In this document: piece after piece, positions 22,580 to 33,317 of the stretch | Layout: every line of letters starts with the position of its first letter | Position numbering within the stretch: position 1 is the first letter of the stretch | Assembly (NCBI GenBank): GCA_036426205.1 | Contig: CM071568.1 | Coordinates: 214,749,245 to 214,813,244, forward strand | Origin: Ascaphus truei | Lineage: Eukaryota; Chordata; Amphibia; Anura; Ascaphidae | Direction: 5' to 3' | Length of the DNA stretch: 64,000 nucleotides | Notes under the pieces: generated by a model | The model's database searches: none | What the model saw: the letters and a program-made list of their open reading frames with translations, nothing else | Told to the model about the DNA's origin: nothing | Program-made: the position numbers and the translations under genes

Positions 22580-23045
22580 AAACTGTCCAAAAGGTATGTT
22601 TCCTAGCCAAGATCTTTTATGGTTACGACTTGCCAAATAATAGGCTATTGTTGTCTGCCTTTTTGAAGAAGGTTTTAGTTATAACTTTCCTTCCTATTTG
22701 TGCCTCCAATTGTAAATCCAAAAAGTTAATCATTGTCTCATCACTTTCAGATGTGAAGGTTAGGTTATATTAATTTTGATTTAGATAGATATAGAATTCA
22801 TCTAAAGAGTCTGTATCCCCCTCTCAGATATAAAAAATATCATCTATGAACCGACACCACATAATGATTTTATTGGCAAAGGGGTTATTGTTCCAAATGT
22901 AACCTTGCTCCCATGCTCCCACAAATAGGTTCGCATAACTGGGAGCAAAGAGAGTCCCCATCGCTGTGGCCAATGTTGGGATGAAAAATTGTGTTAGAAA
23001 CAGAAAATAGTTATGTGAGAGAATATATTTAATTGAACTCAATAT
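22580..23045 (-). pseudogene. Second PLE: RT palm and thumb
   Basis: The frame at 23042-22824 contains TAMGTLFAPSYANLFVGAWE and then CRFIDDIFYI, the F-I-D-D catalytic box of a PLE reverse transcriptase. Downstream pieces resemble the FLDLQLEAQ...R thumb region (to about 22600). It differs from the PLE at 19770-22433, so it is a separate insertion. Its upstream RT finger region may be the fragment at 24840-25330. Confidence 0.8.
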
Positions 23046-24839
23046 GATTCACTATTCAATGGATGTTATTTTGAGTCATTCAACAAATATAGCTCTACTG
23101 CTTCTAATCTTTTTTACCTATATTCTCAGACCAGGAATCAATAAAGAAAATAGTTATATGCTCTCTCAAAATTTATATTGCAAGTAACACTGTTAATTTC
23201 AGGTGTCTTTGTTCTTAAGATACATTCAACATGAATTTTAAGAAACATATTTTTAATCACTTAAAATTAAGGTCCAATCAATTTTCAAGTGGATGTATAT
23301 ACATTGAGTTATGTTTTTACATAGTAATATGCATTATGTTCTTTCATTGGAAATATATGTTTTTATTAAATATATGTATGTTATTATTGTATCAATGCTT
23401 AGTAGATGTATCCCCAATCTAGCGTTTTTTTAAATCTACCATTAAAAGTTAATTGAGTATAGCTATAGAGAGGGGTATATCTAGGAGGTAACACATTGAC
23501 TAAACATGCACCTGACAAAGCAGGAACTACCTGCGAAACGCATAGGGCTACGGGGGACCAGTTTTGCTGCAACACCCAAACTGGAAGGGATGTCAGACGC
23601 CAGCTGGAATGGCGAGGAGAGGCACCAGAGGGGAAAGAAAGTCTGCAGTAGCTGGCTACTGTTTTGTGTACATTTGGTGTATACTCTGCTTTGTGTAAGT
23701 TTACCCTGCTAAAGCTGGAGATTTTATGAAGAGTCTCCATTTTCTTCTATTCTATGCTGCTGGAGAGAAGGAGTAAAGAAAACTTTCAATATCTGGTTCC
23801 AGGCACTTTCATGTAAGTTCATATCTTACCACTGGTTGTTTGTTTTGAATTTTGTGAACTTTCTTCACTATTTTTTCTTTCTTCTCTTTTCTTTAACGTG
23901 CACTGAGTTCTTTGGACACTTCATGTGCCTATACATGTAATGCATGTTATGATCTAATCTGATGTACGTGCGATACTCACCATTTTTCCCATTTGCTTAA
24001 TATATTTGAATATACCACAATATGAGAGTTGTGCGCTGTTTGTTTTTCCCTTTACTAGTTCTACTTGATGCTGAGCCATCTTGATTGAATAGCAGCAGAC
24101 TCTCTGACTATTAACACAAGGACACTTGTTGTTTTTCTTTCTATTGTTTTTTCATTTCACTGAAGTGTATTGAACACTCTATATCATGGTAGGAAGGTAT
24201 ATTTATCATTTGTTATCACTATTTCACTATATGCTATTTATTTTATTATGGAATAACTATTCACGTAATATTCACAACTGGTTGCGCAGATTTTCCCTTT
24301 TTTTCACTACGTACTGTAAGTGTTAAACCATGGAATGCATGTATGTGTGTCATGGCTGGTGACATACGTACTGTACAGTGGTGACAGTTATATAAGCATG
24401 CGTGTCAGCAGCACACATTTAAAAGATTTGCTTTTTTTACTTACTTTTTAATTAGTATTCATCAATACACCATCCAACCAAGCATCATGCATATTCTAAA
24501 AGAAAAGATCCGTTCTTGGGCATTGCGGCCATTAAAACACTTTTAGCTACGGTAAGTATCTTGGAAACATTAACTTGGCTTACTATTGTATTTTTGTGGG
24601 AAGCGGGGATAGCTCCAGTAGGCATTACCAACTAATAAGCACTGATTAGATTACTCATAGCTTTAAGGACATGGCAGGCAACTTTGCCTTACAATGTTTA
24701 CTCAGACAGTAGATGTTGGTGGAAATAAAGAAAAAAAATGTGCTAAGCACCATCACCTTAACATTCTACACAGCCTCACACTTTCCAATTAAACACCTTC
24801 CACTCCTGTTCTTTTTTGCTAATTATTTAATTATCTAGA
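23046..24839. other. Repeat-derived DNA between PLE pieces
   Basis: No gene is seen. The segment holds the hammerhead-like motif at 23508-23545 and the 23935-24062 repeat that is inverted relative to 4855-4985. It appears to be inserted within a PLE. Confidence 0.45.
23508..23545 (+). ncRNA. Decayed hammerhead-like motif
   Basis: CUGACAA (23512-23518), stem II GCAGG/CCUGC, GAAAC (23535-23539) and a short stem III occur in order. CUGACAA differs from the canonical CUGACGA by a CpG-to-CpA type change, which suggests decay after insertion. It likely marks the end of a PLE-type element. Confidence 0.45.
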
Positions 24840-25330
24840 CTTTCTAAGTAAAATCCCAAGTTCTTGCTGAAATGTTTTCGATTGGTTAGTACCAAGTTGT
24901 TGGTAAGTTCCTTTATCATTAAGGATACGATTAGCCTCTTCTTTATAGAAGGTAGGATCCATAACAATGACCCCTCCCCCCGTATCTGCTGATTTTATTA
25001 CAATTGTTTATTTTTCTCGAAGTCTGTTAGAGCTTTCTTTTCTTCTCGACTTGGATTCACTTTATTTGATTTAAAATTCTGACTACTTTGTTCTAAATCT
25101 TCTATGACCATTTCTGCAAATGTTTCTTCCAGATTGCCTCTTGCAAATCTGGGATAAAATGTGGATGTTGGTTTAAAATCTCTGTTGATTTTTTAGCATA
25201 GTACCCTTTGAGTGCCAATTTTCTTACACATTTCTATACATCTATGTATAAATTTAAACTATTAGGGCCACACACAGGTGCAAATGACAAGCCTTTTCCT
25301 AGTACCATTTTTTTCTATATCTGTTAATTG
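24840..25330 (-). pseudogene. PLE RT finger fragment
   Basis: The minus strand encodes IVIKSADTGGGVIVMD, matching the conserved IVIKPADKGG...VVM segment at the start of PLE reverse transcriptase, followed by Y..EA.R.L.D...Y..L. Other frames hold weaker RT-like pieces up to about 25330. It probably belongs with the palm at 22824-23042, separated by later insertions. Confidence 0.6.
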
Positions 25331-25789
25331 CTAGCATTTCTATAACTGTAAACTTCTGATTACCTGGCTCATGACCAAGCAACTTCTTGTGAGTCGGATT
25401 CTAATTTTACTCACCATCATCGATAACAAAGAAAGAATATTTAATTGTCTTGTCTGGTTTTTTTTACCATGTCCACACGCCATTGTTGTAATCAATGTTT
25501 ATTAAACATTTTTTAGGGTTAGTCCAACTCATTTATAGTTCATATCAGGGAATTTCTAGTCCCTACCATCATACTGAAAACTAACATCCCAAGCTATTCA
25601 AATGTACCACCACCTGAGATAATGCACTATGTTTGCACTTTTGTATCTCTTGCATGTGTGATACCATCATGATCCATGGAAGAAATTCTCACAGCAAAGC
25701 AGATTTCCCAGACACCACCTCCGTTGGGTTTGAATTAACGGATCAATTTTTTTGTGATACACAAATTTGGTGTTATATTAACTGTCCAG

Positions 25790-26660
25790 CGCCATAAAAG
25801 TCAATTTTCCAAATTATGCAATTTAGTTAGGATAACAAAAGACCAAGAGTGCTGAGATCAGTTATGCTTGCACCCAGAGAAAGAGGGGGTCTGGCGGTCC
25901 CTGATATTAGGAAATATTATTTAGCCTCATATTTGAAACAGATGGCTTCCTGGCATTCCCAGGAAAGTCAACACCGGTGAGTAGATTTAGAAAATATATT
26001 CAATAGCTCCGGGGCACTCCCGGCCCTTCTATGGAATATCAAGCCAACAAAACGCTCTATACCAGACCTTTTTGGTCCGGGTTGGTCCACAGGTACAGGC
26101 ACAGATTTATGGAAGGTTAAAATTGTTAGAGATGTGGGGGATACGGTTCTGAATGGCAAATTATTACATTTTAGCAATTTTTGCCAGAGATTTTTTTTTA
26201 CGGCTGCCGAGGTGTTAAGATTTTTGCAAGTTTCTCATTATCTTAGGCAATCTCCAAGTGGGTCTTTCCCAGAGTGTACTGTGTTCAAAGAACTATGCAG
26301 AAATAGAAATTATCAGTGGGGTCTCATCTCAATTATGTACCAACTCCTTATTTTTCTTGGGAATTTAAGGCTCCCTGCACACACCGGTATATGGATCAAT
26401 GACTCATGATTTCTTGGGAGCACTGGCAAGCTATCTGGGTCAATGCAAAAAATACATCATTATGCACAATATCTAAAAAGAATATTTATAAAGTTATGTT
26501 CAGGTGGTATCTGACGCCTCAGCAATTGAGGTAGATTTATCCAGACAGCACGAATCTCTACTGGAGGGGTTGTGGTGGCGTCCGAGATATGGCCCATATC
26601 TGGTGTTTCTGTCCCAAAATACAAATATTCTGGGGAATAGTGCAGAATTTGGTGCGAGAA
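25790..26660 (+). pseudogene. Tx1/L1-type LINE ORF2, C-terminal part (left piece)
   Basis: Plus-strand frames contain APRERGGLAVPDI followed by YYLAS.LKQMASW, the conserved block after RT in L1/Tx1 ORF2. Near 26560-26650 a GCGG...DMAHIWCFCPKIQIFW segment resembles the C-terminal cysteine/histidine motif. Frames change several times, so it is inactive. An L2-type LINE (26663-27957) splits it, and coding resumes at 27958. Confidence 0.6.
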
Positions 26661-26662
26661 AT

Positions 26663-27957
26663 ATTGTATTGTATTGTATGTCTTTATTTATATAGCGCCA
26701 TTAATGTACATAGCGCTTCACAGCAGTAATACATGTGGTAATCCAATAAATAACAGATAATATAAATAACAGATCATGGGAATAAGTGCTTTAGACATTA
26801 AGGAAGAGGAGTCCCTGCTCCGAGGAGCTTACAGTCTAATTGGTAGGTAGGGAGAACGTACAGAGACAGTAGGAGGGAGTTCTGGTAAGTGCATCTGCAG
26901 GGGGCCAAGCTTTATGTGCCATGTGTTCAGAATAGCCACAGTCCTATTCATATGCTTCTTTAAGCAAGTGTGTCTTAAGGTGGGTCTTAAAGGTGGATAG
27001 AGAGGGTGCTAGTCGGGTACTGAGGGGAAGGGCATTCCAGAGGTGAGGGGCAGTCAATGAAAAAGGTTTAAGGTGGGAGAGGGCTTTAGATACAAAGGGG
27101 GTAGAAAGAAGACATCCTTGAGAAGAACGCAAGAGTCTGGATGGTGCATAACGAGAAATTAGGGCTGAGATGTAAGGAGGGGCAGAAGAGTGTAAAGCTT
27201 TAAAAGTGAGGAGAAGAATGGAGTGTGAGATGCGGGATTTGATCGGAAGCCAGGAGAGGGATTTCATGAGGGGAGATGCTGAGACAGATCTAGGAAAGAG
27301 TAGAGTGATTCTGGCAGCAGCGTTTAGGATAGATTGTAGGGGAGACAGGTGAGAGGCAGGAAGGCCGGACAGCAGGAGGTTACAGTAATCAAGACGGGAG
27401 AGAATGAGGGCCTGAGTCAGAGTTTTAGCAGTCGAGCAACAGAGGAAAGGGCGTATCTTTGTTATATTGCGGAGGAAAAAGCGACAGGTTTTAGAAATGT
27501 TTTGAATGTGAGGGGCAAATGTGAGAGAGGAGTCGAGTGTGACCCCAAGGCAGCGTGCTTGGGCTACTGGGTGAATGATCGTAGTTCCAACAGTAATGTG
27601 GAAGGAGGTAGTAGGGCCAGGTTTGGGAGGAAGTATGAGGAGCTCTGTTTTAGCCATGTTGAGTTTAAGGCGGCGGAGGGCCATCCAGGATGATATAGCA
27701 GAGAGACATTCAGAAACTTTGGTTTGTACAGTAGGTGTAAGGTCGGGTGTTGAGAAATATATTTGTGTGTCGTCAGCATAGAGGTGATAATTAAACCCAA
27801 AAGATGTTATTAGGTCACCTAGAGAGAGTGTATACAGAGAAAAGAGAAGAGGTCCCAGGACAGAGCCCTGGGGTACCCCCACAGAGAGATCAATAGAGGA
27901 GGAGGAGGTATTAGCAGAAGAGACACTGAAAGTACGATGGGAGAGGTAGGATGAGAT
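26663..27957 (-). mobile_element. L2-type LINE, 5'-truncated, nested in Tx1 LINE
   Basis: This insertion contains the RT-to-3'-end part of an L2-clade element. Its 3' end in the minus orientation carries the TATAGCGCCATTAATGTACA block and short TTGTA-type repeats near 26660-26690, as in vertebrate L2-like 3' tails. AGAAATATT-like sequence flanks both sides (about 26650 and 27972), compatible with a target duplication. It interrupts the plus-strand Tx1-type frame. Confidence 0.8.
26944..27882 (-). CDS. L2-type reverse transcriptase, C-terminal part
   Basis: A 312-codon uninterrupted frame. [17 protein letters not shown] opens it (residues 2-18), the RT motif before the palm. [11 protein letters not shown] follows near residues 31-41 with the catalytic [18 protein letters not shown] (about 158-172) and the C-terminal [12 protein letters not shown]...FKTHLK pattern are typical of L2/Rex-type LINEs. 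The product would copy LINE RNA into DNA by target-primed reverse transcription. The upstream RT motifs and the endonuclease are absent through 5' truncation, so the frame is intact but the element is dead. The listed start is simply the first methionine in the frame. Confidence 0.85.
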   Translation of the reverse strand: MGVPQGSVLGPLLFSLYTLSLGDLITSFGFNYHLYADDTQIYFSTPDLTPTVQTKVSECLSAISSWMALRRLKLNMAKTELLILPPKPGPTTSFHITVGTTIIHPVAQARCLGVTLDSSLTFAPHIQNISKTCRFFLRNITKIRPFLCCSTAKTLTQALILSRLDYCNLLLSGLPASHLSPLQSILNAAARITLLFPRSVSASPLMKSLSWLPIKSRISHSILLLTFKALHSSAPPYISALISRYAPSRLLRSSQGCLLSTPFVSKALSHLKPFSLTAPHLWNALPLSTRLAPSLSTFKTHLKTHLLKEAYE

Positions 27958-28230
27958 CTACCTCTCAAAGAAATATTTGAGATAAGAATCCCCCTAGACC
28001 CGATTATAATGGTCCTGGGTAAGCCGCTATATAATTTATATGAAAACAAATCCAAATTATTGTTACATATCCTGACCGTGGCAAGATGTGCCATCACAGG
28101 GGCCTGGAAAAAGCCCATACCCCCCTCCAGGAGTGAGATCATTTTGAGAGTAAATGAGGTGCAATCCATGAAACATTAACAGCATATGTGAGACATAATT
28201 CAAGAAAATTCCAAAAAGTCTGGGAGCCCT
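27958..28230 (+). pseudogene. Tx1/L1-type LINE ORF2, C-terminal part (right piece)
   Basis: Continuation of the frame interrupted by the L2 insertion. It reads LLLHILTVARCAITGAWKKP followed by PPS, which matches the extreme C-terminal region of Tx1/L1 ORF2 proteins. The frame ends near 28180. Untranslated-looking sequence follows to the forkhead element. Confidence 0.55.
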
Positions 28231-29019
28231 GGAACTCTAGGGGGGAAATGTGAATTTTTCAGTCACTGTGGATTGAGAACTGCATCCTCCCACTTTTAGA
28301 GTTGGTAATTCTGTCTAATATGTGGAGTTGGGCTGTATTGCGTTTTTGCACGCTTAATTTTTTTTATACCGGTGTTAAATTGGTGGTACCTACCCCTCCT
28401 CCCCTTTCTCTCTCTTTCTGTATCCTTTCCCCTACAGTGGCGGGCGATCTGAGTCTAAGTCGGCTAGATCCGCGGCTCTCAGATTATCCCGGCTAGGTGC
28501 GTTTTTTTTGTCGTTTTCGCCCGGAGTGAACTGCGTTATTTTCGCGCTCGTGATATTAGCATTTTATTCTCGCTGTCTGCAATACTGCAATGCCTTGTAA
28601 AAACTCTGGGGGGCGTTTGCGAGCTGTTGTCTTGGAAGTCTAATACCTTCGCAGTTCAACCAACGTCAGTACACAGTCTGTGTGTGCGCGAGCAGTAATT
28701 GTAAATTTGCATATTTAAAGTATACATGCATTTGCAGTGCTGTGCTGCTGTACAGTATGTCTCATTTGAAAATTGTTGAAACGCATAGGCATGTACAGTA
28801 CTGTAACAGTGTCACATTTATGCATATACAGCGCTCTCCCCTCGCTCAAGATAATTAAGTAAACTACAGGGTTGATTTTTGTGCTTTTTACGTACTGTAT
28901 TTGGTGGTGTATTATTATGATGAACTGCCTTTTGAAATTAAAGTATGTTGTTAGCTTTGAACTTCATGCAGCTGTACCTTTTGCCCCCTCCCCCACGTAC
29001 ACTAGCTCAAGGATTTGAA

Positions 29020-29400
29020 ATTCCACAGAGTCGTTAATTTTCTGAATCTTGCCATTGTGTTCTTAATCCGTCCATAGCCGAGCTACAAAACCTCAGTGCG
29101 CCTGCGTGTAATCCTTTTTGAGATGGGAGCTGCTTACTGCGCATGAGTCACCCAACCCCCCCTCTCCACAGAGTCATTAATTTACTGAATCTTGCCATTG
29201 TGTTGTTAATCCGTCCATAGCCGAGCTACAAAGCCTCAGTGCGCCTGCGTGTAATCCTTTTTGAGATGGGAGCTGCTTACTGCGCGTGAGTCACCCAACC
29301 CCCCCCCTCTCCACAGAGTCGTTAATTTACTGAATCTGGCCATTGTGTTCTGAATCCGTCCATAGCCGAGTTACAAAGCCTCACTGCGCCTGCGTGTAAT
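29020..29400. repeat. About 140-bp tandem repeat inside the forkhead element
   Basis: Three head-to-tail units start near 29025, 29165 and 29310. Each contains CCACAGAGTC, CATTGTGTTCTTAATCCGTC (or close variants) and GCGCCTGCGTGTAAT. More diverged units occur near 29870-30000 and 30030-30120. No coding sequence is seen. Confidence 0.8.
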
Positions 29401-30551
29401 TCTCTTTGAGTTGGGAATTTTGAGGCTTTGTTTACGGCAACGCTTTGGAAAATCCCTTCTCGAATTTGATTTGCACAGAGCATCACCTCTCTGTGCGCCT
29501 GTGTGTAATCCTCTTTTGGATGGGAGCTAGTTTACTCCTGCTCATGCGCCTGTAACTTCACCCACCACTGCTTGCTTGAGTGCCCCCCAAAAGTTTTTTA
29601 ATTATGATTTTTTAACTGTTATTTTATCCACAAGCCTGCAAAAACAATCTTGATATTATGATATTAAATATATGCGTTTGCCTGCACATGGTTGATTTGT
29701 GTGCTTTTTATGTACTGTATTTGGGGGGTGTAGGGATCAAATTACAGTATTATGATGAACTGCCTTTTGAAATTACTGTACTCTACAGTACAGTATGTTA
29801 TTTCTTTGAACTGCTGCATGACTAATCCTTCATCCCTCCCCCACGCACACACAAACTCTTATCGACAGACACCCCCACAGTCATTCATTTTCTGAAGTTA
29901 GTTAGTCATTGTGTTTTTAATCCGTCCCCAGCTGAGCGTCAATCACCTCACTGCACCTGCGTGTTCTCTAATACTTTTAGAGATGGGAACTTGCTGCTTA
30001 CTGTGCATGAGTCACCCAACCCTGTCTCTCCACAGAGTCTTCATTTTCTGAATATTGCCATTGTGTTCTTAATCTGTCCATAGCCGAGCTACAAAGCCTC
30101 AGTGCGCCTGCGTGTAATCACCCCACCACCCCCAACCCTTTGAGGGTTTGTTTACGGTAACGCTTTGGGAAATCCCTTCTCTATTTTGAAATGTAAATCC
30201 GATTTGCACAGCATTTGAGAATTGAGAGTTAAAAAACCCATTAACTGATTCATGTTGTTTTGTCATTCATTCTTATTCATTGGTGTACTGTAGGGGTGTG
30301 GGGGGGGGGGTGTGGTTGTTGTCAATGATTATGATTAGCAGGAATGTGAATAAATATTTATTTTATTTTATCAGGAACCAAAAAATACAAATATAAAAAT
30401 AATCATGAATAATACATTATGCAGTTTTTATTAAGTTCTTTTGGCAGATTGAAATTGGATAAACATTTAGAAAACATTTGTAAAACATGGGGAAACATGA
30501 ATAATGCACATTTATAAGAATATTATTTTATAATATATACTGTAATGTATA

Positions 30552-30582
<31 letters not shown>

Positions 30583-31012
30583 TTTTTTCCGTCTTTATCT
30601 TGTTCCTCATTCTGTGTACAGTACAGTAGTTCATTAAGAGAGGAGAGGTTTTGTGTACATCATTACTGCTGTTTATATACTGTACATTTTACTGTACAAA
30701 CGTACAAACAGATTAGACTGGACACAACACCCCACCTCCCCCCAGGCCACCCTTTTTTCCTGAAACGACAAGAAAACCAAAAATTAGTGCAGTTATGTGC
30801 GTACTGTATTATGGCATTGTGTGATGTGTAGTACTACTGTACATGGCTGGTGCTGCTTTCTCTGGAAAGAAAATAATTGAGCAGTTAGTAGGCAGTTACT
30901 GTAGTACTGTCAAACTAGTCTATACTGGAACTACTGTATACTCTGACTACAGTAAAATACTATGTACTGTAACCTGGTGTTGCTCTCTCTGTAAAGAAAA
31001 AAAAATGTAACT

Positions 31013-32362
31013 TGTCACGGGAGACTCCTGTGGCGGGTAAGATCTCGGTGGCCGGAACAGCACGAGCGTAGTAGGGGTCACAAGCAGGGTCCGAGGCAGG
31101 CGGCAGGTAGCGAAGTCAGGTAACAAGCAGGGGGTGGCACTTATTATTTAATGTATAATTATCTCACGTGGGAGTTGTGTTTAATATTTTTAAATTTTTT
31201 ATCACTAAATGATGTATTCACTGGCACTGTATATATTTATACATTTAAACTTTTAGTAGTTTAGGTAGTAAGCGCACAGTTTTGTTTTTGGTTCACACCA
31301 ACAGTACCTGGCACATTCCAGTCCCTGAGGGCGCAAACAGGCAACTTTTTCAAGGTTGTCCTGAAAACCGGGCCTGTCTGCTGCCCTGAGACTGAGTGGT
31401 GCATGCCTGACTGACTGTTTTGCAACACCATCCCACTTTACTGTATCTGTATGTTCTCTTTAATAAAGGAGATCTTGCTTTTTGTATACTGTATTTTATG
31501 AATAAAGATTTTTTTTACATTCACAGGTAAACCCTACTGTGTGCTAACTGTATTGTACTGTTTTGACCTGCTGTACTTAATAAGGAGATGTTTTTTGTGT
31601 GTTTTTTTAACTTGTATTTATACAGATTTTTTAACTTTCGTTACAACACACACACACACCACACACACACACACACACACCCACACACACCCACACACCA
31701 CACACACACACCCACACCACACCCACACAGCGCCCCCACACACCACAGGAACTGCACAATTCCAGTCCCTGAGTGGCCGCAAACAGGCACGGTTTTCAAG
31801 TTGTCCTGAAAACCGGGCCTGTCTACGCCCTCAATTGAGCAGGGTGGTTTCCGAGGCAGGCTGGGGCATGGTAGCGAAATATTTTTTAATTCGTTTCAGG
31901 GTTCTCGCGCTGGCAGGTAGCGAGTCAGGCTAACAAGCAGGGGTCCGAGGCTCGGCTGGCCATTGGTAGCGAGGTCAGGGAACAAGCAGAGGTCGGCAAC
32001 GAGGGAGGAGGACTAGGCAGGGGGGCGGGACAGGGACTGAGAACAGGGAGCAGGACTGAGCCGGGGAGCAGGAAACAGACAGGACAACCGCAGATTACTA
32101 GCAAGGACCTTAACTCGTGAAACAGAATATAATACAGGGTACAGGTACAGGTACATAAACAGATCAGGATCACAGATAGGCATGTGCATGGGAGTCTGAC
32201 TTGAAGCAAAGGCAAAACCAACAGACAGGAAGCAAGCTATAAGGACAGAGACAGGCAGCAACAAGAAGACAGACAGACAGAGGACCAAGAGCCAACAGAA
32301 GGCAGCAGCACACCCAGTGGACAAGGAGTATGGCTAGGCAGGAGGTCTAGGCGATCCTGACA
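31013..32362 (-). mobile_element. Solo LTR of the 47785-52792 LTR family, with internal insertion
   Basis: The ends TGTCACGGGAGACTCCTG (31013) and ...CCTGACA (32362) match the reversed LTR ends of the element at 47785-52792. The 5-bp flanks are identical, TAACT (31008-31012 and 32363-32367). It is longer than the 547-592 bp full LTRs because foreign sequence, roughly 31140-31855, has entered it. That insert carries a (CA)n tract and two copies of an approximately 80-bp direct repeat (31312-31390 and 31751-31835). No internal region remains, so recombination between LTRs probably left a solo LTR. Confidence 0.85.
31644..31745. repeat. (CA)n-rich microsatellite
   Basis: Imperfect CA repeats with CC interruptions lie inside the sequence inserted into the solo LTR. 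Open frames through it are chance. Confidence 0.95.
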
Positions 32363-32432
32363 TAACTACTGTATACTCTGACTATTCGGAAAGAAAAAAA
32401 TCTGTTCCATACTTACCTATATCATACTGTAC

Positions 32433-32671
32433 TTACAATACTACAGTAAACAGCATACTCTTTCCTGATCTTTGCCCATTACGCGCGATCACAATTGGCA
32501 ACACAGTGGCAATATGGTCTATATATTTATTGCAGCGTTCCACGGTGAGTACATCATTCCAAAAACTCATTATGCCTTTCAACAACTCGTCCCTTTTGTG
32601 AGGGTTTCGCCACTTTCCGATATGGTCCTTCAGCTGATGCCAGACCATTTCGATCGGATTGAAGTTGGGAT
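32433..32671 (-). pseudogene. Tc1/mariner-type transposase, last exon (DDE glutamate region)
   Basis: The exon starts after a pyrimidine-rich tract and ACAG (32672-32680) and runs to a stop at 32433. It reads PNFNPIEMVWHQLKDHI, the N-P-I-E block of Tc1/mariner transposases that holds the third catalytic acid. RDELLKGIMSFW and a C-terminal CNKYIDH segment follow. The family reaction is cut-and-paste transposition at TA sites. The exon itself is open and carries the catalytic E. Confidence 0.85.
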
Positions 32672-32776
32672 CTGTCATTGGAAAAAAAAAAGGATATATT
32701 AGTTTAGTTTAAGATATACAGTACGTACCACAGTAAAAACAGTGGGAAAAAAATGAGACACGGTTACCGCACTTAC

Positions 32777-32947
32777 TCCTGCTGGCATCTTCACCCAGTT
32801 GATACCGCCACTCAAAGCATATGCGCGTGTGACGGGTGTGCTTCGGATCGTTGTCTGGTAGAAGAGGTGACCATTCGGTAACTTCGCTGTGATGTATTGA
32901 CGATCTCAGGGACAAGTTGTCTTGGAAGAAGCTTTTATTCATGATTC
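32777..32947 (-). pseudogene. Tc1/mariner-type transposase, second DDE exon
   Basis: The exon follows a strong acceptor (CTTTTCTTGCTTATAG) and ends at a GTAAGT donor. It begins GIMNKSFF and contains LPDNDPKHT, the Q/D-N-D-P-K-H block with the second catalytic aspartate. A frameshift a few codons later moves the W-V-K-M-P-type segment into another frame, so this copy is damaged. Confidence 0.8.
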
Positions 32948-33066
32948 CTATAAGCAAGAAAAGAAAAGTGCTCAAAAAACTGCACAATAGTACAGTACAG
33001 TGCATCAGTAAGGCTAAACTAGTAAAGAACAGTGATATAAGGCTACATTTATTTCATATATTTTAC

Positions 33067-33317
33067 TTCAAAGATGACAATGCATCCTGGTCACCGCCTA
33101 GAGATGGCACCCCACCACATGCAGCTTCACGGGTGTTTTGGCCGGGGCTTCAAAGATATGTGGCCTTTTTTGTGGAATGCAAAGCTTGCAAATCTCTCCA
33201 GCGACACAGTAGACTCTCCGTGAAGAGCAATCTGGATAGTTTCCCCACTGTCGATCCATGCCTGGGCCGATCATACTCTTTGATTTTGTTTGCATTTCCT
33301 TATCATTGGGTAACGCT
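33067..33317 (-). pseudogene. Tc1/mariner-type transposase, first DDE exon
   Basis: The exon starts after a T-rich tract and TTACAG and ends near a GTAAAA donor. It encodes SLERFASFAFHKKGHIS, then LKPRPKHP and a WWGAISRR segment, the pattern after the first catalytic aspartate in IS630-Tc1-mariner transposases (R-x-K-G, P-K-H-P-x-x-V-x-V-W-G). The aspartate expected in a T-D-E triplet is replaced: the copy reads LHGES. There are also in-frame stops. This copy is catalytically dead. Confidence 0.8.

Noticed and set aside
31541..31933. His/Thr-rich 130-codon frame
   Set aside because: It is a translation of the (CA)n microsatellite.
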